Origin: Actinomycetes bacterium
Lineage (GTDB): Bacteria; Actinomycetota; Acidimicrobiia; Acidimicrobiales; Ilumatobacteraceae
Direction: 5' to 3'
DNA: 40,996 nucleotides
NCBI GenBank assembly: GCA_025351965.1
Contig: JANXUX010000292.1
Span: 1-40,996 of the forward strand
Part shown: positions 9,525 through 16,457 of the stretch, one piece after another
How the letters are laid out: each line of letters opens with the position of its first letter
Numbering within the stretch: the stretch's first letter is position 1
Notes under the pieces: generated by a model
Seen by the model: only the letters and a program-made list of their open reading frames with translations
Told to the model about the DNA's origin: nothing
Database searches by the model: none
Made by a program: the position numbers and the translations under genes

Positions 9525-11195
9525 TCACGAGCGGCCGAGGCGGGCGAGATCGAGGTTGCAGCAGGCGCTGTAGTGCATGCCCGTGATGTCCGCGCGGCTG
9601 GCCAGGAACAGATCGGGGTTGACCATCGAGATGATGATCTGATCGGCGATCATCGCCGTGGCGAGCTGGTTGTAGAGATCGGCGCGAGTGGTCGGGTCCT
9701 GGGTGGCGAAGGCCTTGTCGAGCAGATCCTGCTCCGATGCCACCGGCTCGGCCTTGCTCCACGTCTGCCACTGCGAGCCCTCGAGCAGACCGAAGTACTG
9801 CACGTACTGGCTCGAGTCGGTGTGGTCCGGGGCGAAGTAGAGCATGGTGACCGGGATGCCGTCGCCGCCGATCTTGTCGGCCCACACCGAGATCTCCACC
9901 GGGTCCAGGTTGAGGGTGATCCCGACGGCCTTGAGATCGGTCTGGACCTTCTGCATCGCCGTGCTGAAGTCCACGCCGTAGACGTTCAGCGTCGGATACG
10001 TGGCGTCGAACGTGAGGTTCGTGGCACCGTCATCGGCCAGCAACTGCTTGGCCTTGGCGACGTCTTGCACGGGCGCGGCCAGCCCGTCCGTGCCGGTGAA
10101 GCCGTTGGGGATCGGCGATGCCTGCGACTGGCCGGCGCCGCCGACGGTGACATCGACGAGGCCCTTGTAGTCGAGCGCCAGACGGATCGCCTCACGCACC
10201 TTCGGGGTGAGCGTCTCGCCACCCTTGGCCCCGGGGCTGAGGGCGAGGTAGACGTAGTTGAACGTCTTGACCTGCTCGACGTTGATGTCCGAGCCGCTCA
10301 TGCCGCTGGCGACATCGGACGAGATCTGCATCGCGATGTCCACCGCGCCCTGCTCGAGCTGCTGACGCTGGGTGACCGCTTGCGGCGTCTCCTTGATGAT
10401 CACCTCGGGGAAGTTGGCCGTGGCGCCCCAGTAGGCGTCGTTGCGCTTGAGCCGCAGCTCGCTGCCGGACTCGTACGACTCGAGCGAGAACGGTCCGCTC
10501 CCGGCCGAGTTGGACAGGAACCAGGTCTCGGCCTTGTCGGTGGCGGGATCGAGGGTGGCGCCGTTCGCTTCGGCGACCTTCTTCTCCATGATGCCGAGGT
10601 AGCTCGCGTTGACCTGGGCCAGGAACGCCGAGTTCGGCGCCTTGAGGGTCACCTTGACCACGCCTGGATCGGAGTCGTCGATCGTGTCGACGCTGCCGAC
10701 GAGGTACGACGACGAACCCTGCAACGCCGCGAGCCGCTGCCACGAGAACTTGACGTCGGTGCTCGTCACGGACGTGCCGTCTGGGAACTTGGCCGTGGGA
10801 TCGAGCGTGAACGTGAACTCGGTCTGGGCGCTGTTGCTCTCCCACTTCGTGGCGAGACGCGGCTCGAGCGTCGTGTTGTCCGTCGGGTCGAGCCCGATGA
10901 GCGTCTCGTAGACCGCGGTCATGAAGATCTGACAGGTGTCGCAGTAGGACCGGGACGGGTCCAACGAGTTGACGTCCATGCCACGAGCGATGACGAGCGC
11001 CTTCGTGGTGTCGCCGCCAGCACTTCCCGTCGAGCCCGCTGCCGGTGTCGAACCGGCTGTCGCCGAGCCCGACGTCGAGGTGCTGCTGCTACTGCACGCA
11101 GCGACGAGTAGACCGGCTGCAACTGCTGCCGCAAGGGAGCGGAGCGGGTTCCTTCGCTGTGGCGAACCTACGACTTGCCTCGAGCCTCCGGCCAT
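9525..11195 (-). CDS. ABC transporter substrate-binding lipoprotein, family 5 (DppA/OppA-like)
   Basis: The 556-aa exported protein starts with a signal peptide with basic residues (RRNPLRSL), a hydrophobic core and the lipobox LLVAAC, followed by a Ser/Thr-rich linker. The mature part has the SBP family 5 pattern: RGMDVNSLDPSRS, TAVYETLIGLDP, LEPRLATKWE, FTLDPTAKFPDGTSVTSTDV and REAIRLALDYKGLVDV. Mature residues include C-terminal YSACCNLDLARLG. I chose ATG 11195 because GGAGAGG lies about 8 nt upstream. It is the first gene of the operon and captures the substrate outside the membrane. A promoter and a candidate TetR operator precede it. Confidence 0.92.
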   Translation of the reverse strand: MAGGSRQVVGSPQRRNPLRSLAAAVAAGLLVAACSSSSTSTSGSATAGSTPAAGSTGSAGGDTTKALVIARGMDVNSLDPSRSYCDTCQIFMTAVYETLIGLDPTDNTTLEPRLATKWESNSAQTEFTFTLDPTAKFPDGTSVTSTDVKFSWQRLAALQGSSSYLVGSVDTIDDSDPGVVKVTLKAPNSAFLAQVNASYLGIMEKKVAEANGATLDPATDKAETWFLSNSAGSGPFSLESYESGSELRLKRNDAYWGATANFPEVIIKETPQAVTQRQQLEQGAVDIAMQISSDVASGMSGSDINVEQVKTFNYVYLALSPGAKGGETLTPKVREAIRLALDYKGLVDVTVGGAGQSQASPIPNGFTGTDGLAAPVQDVAKAKQLLADDGATNLTFDATYPTLNVYGVDFSTAMQKVQTDLKAVGITLNLDPVEISVWADKIGGDGIPVTMLYFAPDHTDSSQYVQYFGLLEGSQWQTWSKAEPVASEQDLLDKAFATQDPTTRADLYNQLATAMIADQIIISMVNPDLFLASRADITGMHYSACCNLDLARLGRS

Positions 11196-11235
11196 GACGC
11201 GTCCTCTCCGATCCCATCCACCGACATCATGTCGA

Positions 11236-11248
11236 TGCACTGAGTGCA
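11236..11248. promoter_or_regulatory. candidate TetR operator
   Basis: TGCACT-G-AGTGCA is a perfect 6+1+6 palindrome. It begins just downstream of the -10 box of the importer operon promoter, over the expected transcription start, and lies in the divergent region next to the TetR gene. Repression by that protein is inference. Confidence 0.55.
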
Positions 11249-11249
11249 G

Positions 11250-11277
11250 TTAATACGGCGGGGTGATCCGGCGTCAA
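11250..11277 (-). promoter_or_regulatory. promoter of the importer-kinase-lyase operon
   Basis: Reading the minus strand, -35 TTGACG (11277-11272) and -10 TATTAA (11255-11250) are separated by 16 nt. Transcription would start near 11243, about 48 nt before the SBP ATG. Confidence 0.55.
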
Positions 11278-11327
11278 GGGTCATCTGGGATATCGGTACG
11301 CTGCAGCCGAAGAGAGGAAACGATCGA

Positions 11328-11939
11328 GTGAACCAACGCGATGCGCAACGCTTGGAGACCCGTCGCACCCTCGCGGAGCACGCACTTCGTCTGTTCCGCG
11401 ACCAGGGGTTCGACGAGACCACCGTCGAGGAGATCGCCGCTGCGGCGGGCGTCAGCCCGCGCACGTTCTTCCTCCACTTCTCGACCAAGTCAGCCGCGGC
11501 GTTCCCGGATCACGACATCCGTGTGGAGGAGTTCAGGACTCGGCTTGGTAGTGGTGTCGATCGGTCGAATCCCCTGTCCCACCTCTGTCAGACGCTGGTC
11601 ATCGGTCTCGACACGACGTCACCGATGCGACGCACGCGCTACCAGTTGCTCTCCACCGTGCCGGCGTTGCAGGACGAAGATTCGCGTACAGACCGCGACT
11701 ACGAGTCGGTGGCCGTCGCCTACCTGATCGAGAGTTGGGGCGATGGCGTGGAGGTGCGTTTGCGTGCGCACGCGGTGGCGAATGCGATGATGGGCGTGAT
11801 CCGCGCCTCGCTCATCGCGTGGGGCGATGCCGGGATCGATCCGCAGCGCGTCTGCCTGGAGATGCTCCAGCGCATGTTCGGCTCGCCGTTCGACCAACCA
11901 CTTCAGTCACTGCAGTCAAACACAGCGACCAGCGGATGA
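11328..11939 (+). CDS. TetR/AcrR-family transcriptional regulator
   Basis: With the GTG at 11328 (AGAGAGGAAA upstream) the protein is 203 aa. Residues about 8-55 form the TetR DNA-binding domain: TRRTLAEHALRLFRDQGFDE, then TTVEEIAAAAGVSPRTFFLHF with the recognition helix SPRTFFLHF. The rest is helical and should bind a ligand and dimerise. It is divergent from the importer operon, with the palindrome 11236-11248 between them, so it most likely represses that operon and responds to the substrate or a breakdown product. Upstream in-frame codons (from 11244) cross the promoter region and are not used. Ligand unknown. Confidence 0.88.
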   Translation: MNQRDAQRLETRRTLAEHALRLFRDQGFDETTVEEIAAAAGVSPRTFFLHFSTKSAAAFPDHDIRVEEFRTRLGSGVDRSNPLSHLCQTLVIGLDTTSPMRRTRYQLLSTVPALQDEDSRTDRDYESVAVAYLIESWGDGVEVRLRAHAVANAMMGVIRASLIAWGDAGIDPQRVCLEMLQRMFGSPFDQPLQSLQSNTATSG

Positions 11940-12015
11940 GCGTCGTGTGAACAATCAGCGACGATCGAGTTCGCGACACGGCCCCGGCGGGCGTGCCATC
12001 CATGGGCACCTGGGA

Positions 12016-12021
12016 TAGCCT
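12016..12021 (+). promoter_or_regulatory. -10 box, predicted leaderless start
   Basis: TAGCCT ends 5 nt before the ATG at 12027 and no Shine-Dalgarno is present, so the mRNA probably starts at or next to the start codon. No clear -35 seen. Confidence 0.4.
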
Positions 12022-12026
12022 TTCGT

Positions 12027-13424
12027 ATGCTCGTCGGAGAGGACCGGACGCCAACACAGCGTTCGACGCCGGTTCGCGAGGTCACCCCGGGTCGTTCGGT
12101 ACAGCGTCCCACGGACCTCGTCCGTCGAGTCACGGTGCAGGACCGGCCGGAGCCGACACTCGTCCAAGGCGTGGCCGTTCCGTCGGTCTCGCAGAGGATC
12201 CGCCGGGTGGAGCGCGATGGCGCTCACGGCGACGGATTCACCGCGCCGGCAGATGTCGAGTCCCGTATCGACGCCGCTCGCTCTGGCGGTGCGCCGCTCG
12301 AGCCCAAGGTCCGGTCACGGTTCGAAGGCGCAATGGGGGTCGAACTCGGTGGCGTGCGCGTGCACAACGATGCCTCGTCCGACCAACTGAGCCGTTCCAT
12401 CTCCGCCAAGGCGTTCACCACCCAGCGGGACGTGTTCTTCTCCAAGGGCACGTATGCGCCGGACACGACCGAGGGTCAGCACCTCCTCGCCCACGAGCTC
12501 GCCCACACCGTGCAGCAGGCCGGCCCGGTTCAGCGGTCGATCGCCGACGCCGGCGTGATTCGTCGGGAGGCGATCGACAAGCGGGGCGAGAGTTGGAAGG
12601 ACATCGACAAGGCCGCGAACGACAAGCGCCTGGCGCATGCCAAGGACGAGTACCTGTTCGACAAGAGCCTGGCGGCCGGCGAGGACGCGACCGCCGAGAC
12701 CGGCAAGCGCCTCGACGAGCAGAAGGCGACGGTCACGAGCGAGAACGACAGCGGGACCCTGTCCCCGGTCTTCCTCTTCCTCTACAAGCAGAACCCCGAG
12801 CTGGCCATCGAGCAGTTCGGCTACAACCCCAAGCAGGCCGCCACCATCCGGGCCCGCCTCAAGGAGACCACGAGCATCCCCAAGCCCGAGGAGTTGCTGC
12901 CGCCGTCGGCGATCGCTGCGCACCTCGGCAAGTTCGCCAAGGGTGCGCACGCGTTCATCGACCCGTCGGCGAGCAAGAAGATCGAGGGCGAGATCACCGA
13001 CACCCGGTTCAAGGGCTGGGGTATCGACGCCAACTTCGTCGCTCCGCTCGACGAGGCCAACGCCCTCAATGCCAAGGCCCACAAGGACCGCGGCATCGAG
13101 ACGATCGAGGACGAGCTCGGCATCCCCAGCAAGTACTGGTCCAAGAGCGAGTGGAACCCCGCCAAGGAACTCGTCCGCTGGGTGATTCCCAAGCCGAAGC
13201 TGAACCTCGGCGAGGACTCCGTGGGTGTGCTGCTCGAGATGGCCACCGGTCAGGAGACCGGCGCCGACCCCAAGCTGTGGGTCGCCGGCGGACTCACCAA
13301 GGGTGGGGCCAGCGAGGCCGTTCTCAAGGCGATTCCTCGCGAGCAGTTGATCAAGTTCCTTGCCGACGGCGACATTCGCCAGAAGACCGAGAAGTACCCG
13401 GAAACCCGAGACGGCATCACCTGA
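12027..13424 (+). CDS. DUF4157 (eCIS core domain) protein, putative effector
   Basis: The 465-aa protein has an unstructured N-terminus (1-75), then a DUF4157 domain at about 85-165. The features are PLEPKVRSRFEGAMGVELGG, VRVHNDASSDQLSRSISAKA, a FTTQRDVFFSKGTYAP segment, and the zincin-like HLLAHELAHTVQQ with H156-E157-x2-H160. This domain is common in cargo of extracellular contractile injection systems and in other large secreted toxins. The remaining 300 residues are soluble, lysine-rich and helical-looking (ENDSGTLSPVFLFLYKQNPE, AKGAHAFIDPSASKK); I do not recognise a known toxin fold. There is no signal peptide. No sheath, tube, baseplate or AAA+ genes occur here, so it is an orphan. It is transcribed alone, between TetR and a convergent regulator. 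Confidence 0.75.
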   Translation: MLVGEDRTPTQRSTPVREVTPGRSVQRPTDLVRRVTVQDRPEPTLVQGVAVPSVSQRIRRVERDGAHGDGFTAPADVESRIDAARSGGAPLEPKVRSRFEGAMGVELGGVRVHNDASSDQLSRSISAKAFTTQRDVFFSKGTYAPDTTEGQHLLAHELAHTVQQAGPVQRSIADAGVIRREAIDKRGESWKDIDKAANDKRLAHAKDEYLFDKSLAAGEDATAETGKRLDEQKATVTSENDSGTLSPVFLFLYKQNPELAIEQFGYNPKQAATIRARLKETTSIPKPEELLPPSAIAAHLGKFAKGAHAFIDPSASKKIEGEITDTRFKGWGIDANFVAPLDEANALNAKAHKDRGIETIEDELGIPSKYWSKSEWNPAKELVRWVIPKPKLNLGEDSVGVLLEMATGQETGADPKLWVAGGLTKGGASEAVLKAIPREQLIKFLADGDIRQKTEKYPETRDGIT

Positions 13425-13427
13425 GGT

Positions 13428-14228
13428 TCAGGCGTCCGGATCGCCGGCAGCCGAAGTCGCCATCGCCCACGGTTGCTGGGGCAGGACGTGGCCGGTCTCG
13501 AGCAATGACTTGAGGTTGGCCAACACGGGGGGCCAACCGTGGCTGATGTCGGCGTGGTCCTGTGCAGTCGCAAGGTTCTCGTGCACCACGGTCAGGCGAA
13601 CGATCTGCTCCCACGGCTCGATGGTGAACGTGACTCGGGACGGGTCTTGGGCCGGCTGGCCCGGTGACCCGGCGAAGGTGATGACGAGTCGCTCCGGTGG
13701 AACGGACTCCAGCACCGTACCGACCACGTCGACGACGCCGGAGCCGTCGATCCGACGGTGCTCCCAGCCCGAGCCGACCTCCCAGTCGGACACGTTCGCA
13801 TGCCCCCAGAACTGTGCGGTGAGATCGGCGTCTGTGAGTGCGTGCCAAACGCGCTCAGCGGTGCTCTCGATGTAGGTCGTGTAGACGAAGGTGGGCTTGT
13901 CGGCCATGGTGGTCTCCTCTGCTTGTCGTTTGATCGCGCTGAGCGCGCTGAACCGCGGGCGTTCGAACTTGTCGATCCATCGCTCCTGCATCTCGTGGAG
14001 CGGCACCGGGTTGAGGTAGTGCAGCTTCTCGCGCCCCCTCCGGACGGAGTTGACGAGATTCGCGTCCTCGAGGATCGACAGATGCTGCGTAGCGGATTGC
14101 CGGGCCATCCCGACGCCGTCGCACAGTTCGGTCAGGGTCTGTCCGTTGCGCTCGTGCAGCCGGTCGAGCAGGCGTCGGCGCGTTGGATCGGCCAAGGCCT
14201 TGAACACGCTCTCGATCTCGTTCGGCAT
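13428..14228 (-). CDS. fused ArsR-type HTH regulator and SRPBCC (AHSA1-like) protein
   Basis: Residues 1-90 are an ArsR winged helix: MPNEIESVFKALADPTRRRL, a TLTELCDGVGMARQSATQHL recognition helix, then LHYLNPVPLHEM. From residue 108 an AHSA1/SRPBCC helix-grip domain follows (FVYTTYIESTAERVWHALTD, TAQFWGHANVSDWEVGSGWE, FTIEPWEQIVRLTVVHENL), a hydrophobic ligand-binding fold. In many genomes these are adjacent separate genes. Here they are one 266-codon frame, but an in-frame ATG at 13907 has AGGAG 7-8 nt upstream, so a stand-alone 159-aa SRPBCC product is also possible. Transcription appears leaderless, with a perfect palindrome inside the promoter spacer suggesting autorepression. It converges with the DUF4157 gene, leaving 3 bp. 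Confidence 0.85.
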   Translation of the reverse strand: MPNEIESVFKALADPTRRRLLDRLHERNGQTLTELCDGVGMARQSATQHLSILEDANLVNSVRRGREKLHYLNPVPLHEMQERWIDKFERPRFSALSAIKRQAEETTMADKPTFVYTTYIESTAERVWHALTDADLTAQFWGHANVSDWEVGSGWEHRRIDGSGVVDVVGTVLESVPPERLVITFAGSPGQPAQDPSRVTFTIEPWEQIVRLTVVHENLATAQDHADISHGWPPVLANLKSLLETGHVLPQQPWAMATSAAGDPDA

Positions 14229-14234
14229 GCGACC

Positions 14235-14265
14235 ATTATGCAGGTATTTACCTGCCTTTTGTCAA
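14235..14265 (-). promoter_or_regulatory. promoter of the ArsR-SRPBCC gene, leaderless
   Basis: On the minus strand there is a perfect -35 TTGACA (14265-14260), a 19-nt spacer and -10 CATAAT (14240-14235). Only 6 nt separate the -10 box from the ATG at 14228, so the transcript should begin at the start codon. Confidence 0.65.
14240..14255. promoter_or_regulatory. ArsR-type operator palindrome
   Basis: GCAGGTA-TT-TACCTGC is a perfect 7+2+7 inverted repeat lying in the -35/-10 spacer and touching the -10 box of the ArsR-SRPBCC promoter. Autorepression by steric block is the natural reading. Confidence 0.65.
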
Positions 14266-14272
14266 GCCCCAA

Positions 14273-15292
14273 TTACGCACACGGGCCGATCGACGACCTC
14301 ACGCCTTCGTGGTCGGATCCCACGATCTCGAAGCTGCCGCCGCTGGCAGCGCACCAGTCCTTGGGGATGAAGATGTGGTCGATGCGCAGTGCGAAGAGCG
14401 TCCAGATGAACCCGCCGACGTAACTGGTCGTGGCCCAGCGGGTGCGTACTGCGTCGATGCGATCGCTGTGCAGCGTCGTGTAGCCACTCGTGCGGTCGGA
14501 GAGGTTGAGGTCACCGGCGATGACGACCGGTTCGCCCTCGGCCGCCGCGAGCGAATCGAGGCGGCGGGCATCGAACCGGTTCTGGGCAAAGCTGACCGAG
14601 TGCGAGCCGTTGGGCCCGCCGGCGCCGAAGGTCGGGCGTGGCAGATGCACGGCGTAGAGGATGAACGGAGCCGGTCCGGTGACCCGGACGCGCAGCATCT
14701 GGTCGTCGAGGCCGGTCGGCGCGTCCAGTTCCTCGAGCGGGAACGTCGAGTAGACACCTTCGGCGTAGTTCTCGCGCTGCAACGACCGCTCTGTGACGAG
14801 CCGATACGGGAACTCCGCCGACAGCAGACGATCGGCATCCTGGTTGAGCTCGGACACGACGAGCACATCGGGGTGCTGGGCCATCGCGCTCGCCACGCCC
14901 CGCTCGATGGCGGGGTTGTCGTACAGCAGGTTCGTCGCCACGAGCGTGATCGCATCGGTCGGTGGGCCAGTGGTGTCGGGCAGCCTCGGCACGACGACGG
15001 CGATGGCTGCGACGATGAACAGAGAGGCGAACCCAGCGACGATCGTCCACGGCCTGTGGGTCACGATGCACCAGACGCCCACCGTCAGCGCGCCCAGCCC
15101 GATCATCGGCAGGGCGAGCGCGATCATGTCGCCGAACGAGCCCAACCTGGCGATCAACCACCAACCGGTGAGCCCGAGGACGACACCGACGACGAAGACC
15201 ACCATGCACACCCACTTCACTCTCGACAACGGCACCCGCGACCCCCTACGGAGCCAGCGCAACGGCCGGCCGAGGGATCTCGTCCAGATCAT
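14273..15292 (-). CDS. membrane-anchored endonuclease/exonuclease/phosphatase (EEP) family protein
   Basis: The 339-aa protein has three N-terminal membrane segments (WVCMVVFVVGVVLGLTGWWL; MIALALPMIGLGALTVGVWC; WTIVAGFASLFIVAAIAVVV). A DNase I-like domain follows. Visible catalytic motifs are LVATNLLYDN, DVLVVSELNQD with the metal-binding Glu, VVIAGDLNLSD, RIDHIFIP and GSDHEGV with the terminal Asp-His pair. These proteins hydrolyse phosphodiesters or phosphomonoesters; the substrate is not readable. The domain should face outwards after three segments if the N-terminus is inside. ATG 15292 is preferred over the GTG at 15325 because TACGTT lies 6 nt upstream (leaderless pattern). Confidence 0.85.
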   Translation of the reverse strand: MIWTRSLGRPLRWLRRGSRVPLSRVKWVCMVVFVVGVVLGLTGWWLIARLGSFGDMIALALPMIGLGALTVGVWCIVTHRPWTIVAGFASLFIVAAIAVVVPRLPDTTGPPTDAITLVATNLLYDNPAIERGVASAMAQHPDVLVVSELNQDADRLLSAEFPYRLVTERSLQRENYAEGVYSTFPLEELDAPTGLDDQMLRVRVTGPAPFILYAVHLPRPTFGAGGPNGSHSVSFAQNRFDARRLDSLAAAEGEPVVIAGDLNLSDRTSGYTTLHSDRIDAVRTRWATTSYVGGFIWTLFALRIDHIFIPKDWCAASGGSFEIVGSDHEGVRSSIGPCA

Positions 15293-15298
15293 CCGGCG

Positions 15299-15304
15299 AA
15301 CGTA
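15299..15304 (-). promoter_or_regulatory. -10 box, predicted leaderless start
   Basis: On the minus strand TACGTT ends 6 nt before the ATG at 15292; there is no Shine-Dalgarno. This supports the shorter start of the EEP protein. Confidence 0.4.
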
Positions 15305-15389
15305 GCGGGCCGTGCCGCTGATCACGCTGCACCCCGGTCCTGGTTCGACGGACTCGTCACAACTGCATGTCTGACAGTCGCCCGAGCGG

Positions 15390-15417
15390 GGTAGTGCCCC
15401 ACCGGGCGGGCACCACC
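15390..15417 (+). promoter_or_regulatory. 5' leader hairpin of the PRC-barrel gene
   Basis: Arms GGTAGTGCCC (15390-15399) and GGGCACCACC (15408-15417) pair at 9 of 10 positions with an 8-nt loop. The hairpin ends 3-4 nt before the GGGAGG ribosome binding site, so it could gate translation. Function unproven. Confidence 0.35.
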
Positions 15418-15429
15418 TTGGGAGGTCCC

Positions 15430-15735
15430 ATGCAGGACAACGCAGTCTTCAACCACCGAGTCGTCATCGACTCCAACGGTCACAAGGTCGGTACCGTCAG
15501 CGATGTCGTATCCGATGCTGCGACGCTGGAGCCACGCTGGCTCGTCGTCGACATCGGTCTGCTCAGGTCGTCGCATTACGTGCCGGTGATCTGTGCGCAA
15601 CACGTGCCGAGTGGCGAGATCGTGGTGCCATTCGACAAAGCGACCGTGCAACACGCGGTCAGGGCGCATGGCAGCCACGTTCTCTCGTCGGACGAGGAGA
15701 GCGACCTCGCCGAGCACTACCACCTGCACAACTGA
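15430..15735 (+). CDS. PRC-barrel domain protein
   Basis: The ATG at 15430 has GGGAGG ideally placed; upstream in-frame codons cross the leader hairpin. The 101-aa protein contains a PRC-barrel: RVVIDSNGHKVGTVSDVVSD, a PRWLVVDIGL strand, then YVPVICAQHVPSGEIVVPFD. The domain is a small beta-barrel found in photosynthetic reaction-centre subunit H, RimM and many stress-linked bacterial proteins, where it serves as a binding module. The His-rich tail EHYHLHN is unusual and could bind metal. No partner gene is evident next to it. Confidence 0.8.
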   Translation: MQDNAVFNHRVVIDSNGHKVGTVSDVVSDAATLEPRWLVVDIGLLRSSHYVPVICAQHVPSGEIVVPFDKATVQHAVRAHGSHVLSSDEESDLAEHYHLHN

Positions 15736-15816
15736 CCCAGCACTACACGCCGCGACTTGTTTCTCCCGGCCCGAGTCGGCAGTCTTGTCGGCTCGCGGCC
15801 GAGGAGATTTGCGCGT

Positions 15817-16452
15817 ATGCACCCAACCAGAGCGCACGGCAGACGCTGGTCGCCCGATGTCCGTCGCGTGGTCGGTGTCGGACTCGCCACGACCGTGCTC
15901 GTGATCGCAGGTTGCACCAGTAGCCGAGGGCAGTCGAACTCCACGCCCTCGACGGTGGCGGTGAGCTCTCCCGCCGCGTCGACCACCGATGTCGCCGTCA
16001 CCGTGGCCGCCACCACGACGACCTTGCCGGCAACGACGCTGCCCGAGACGACCACGACCGAGGCGCCGACCACCACGACGACGAGCCCGCCGACGACGAC
16101 CACGATCGCGCTCGTCACCGAAGGCGCGACGATCATCGTCGCCAACGCCACGAACCTCGACGGCGGTGCCGCCACCATGACCGAGCGGCTCGCCGCGGCG
16201 GGTTACCACATGGGTACCGCCACGAACACGGCCGGCGGCGAGGAGTTCCGCGACACCACCGTCGTCTACTTCCTGCCCGCCGGCGAGGCGGTCGCTGCTT
16301 CGGTCGCGATGGTGATGGGCGTGTCGATCGCACGCATGCCGACGCCGGCGCCGATCAACGGCGCGACCGCCGGACTCGGCGATGCAACGGTGCTCGTGAT
16401 GCTCGGCCGCGATCTCGTCGGCAAGACACCACCCGGCCTCCAGGGTCGCTGA
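15817..16452 (+). CDS. LytR_C-domain lipoprotein
   Basis: With the ATG at 15817 (GAGGAG 11-16 nt upstream) this is a 211-aa protein. The signal region VGVGLATTVLVIAGC ends in a lipobox. A Thr/Pro-rich linker of about 60 residues (TTTTLPATTLPETTTTEAPT) follows, then a LytR C-terminal domain: ATIIVANATNLDGGAATMTE, RLAAAGYHMG, TTVVYFLPAGEAVA and DATVLVMLGRDLVGKT. In the LytR-CpsA-Psr context this domain sits outside the membrane at the cell wall. The protein is a paralogue of the one at 18243-18938, with a lipid anchor instead of a membrane helix. Convergent with the next lipoprotein gene, 5 bp apart. Confidence 0.82.
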   Translation: MHPTRAHGRRWSPDVRRVVGVGLATTVLVIAGCTSSRGQSNSTPSTVAVSSPAASTTDVAVTVAATTTTLPATTLPETTTTEAPTTTTTSPPTTTTIALVTEGATIIVANATNLDGGAATMTERLAAAGYHMGTATNTAGGEEFRDTTVVYFLPAGEAVAASVAMVMGVSIARMPTPAPINGATAGLGDATVLVMLGRDLVGKTPPGLQGR

Positions 16453-16457
16453 CCGAG

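Noticed and set aside
13415-13435. Small CCTGA/TCAGG hairpin between convergent stops
   Set aside because: Only 5 bp of pairing and it overlaps the stop codons; too weak to call a terminator.
16010-16110. Stretch of ACC/ACG triplets resembling a microsatellite
   Set aside because: It encodes the Thr-rich linker of the LytR_C lipoprotein in frame and needs no other explanation.
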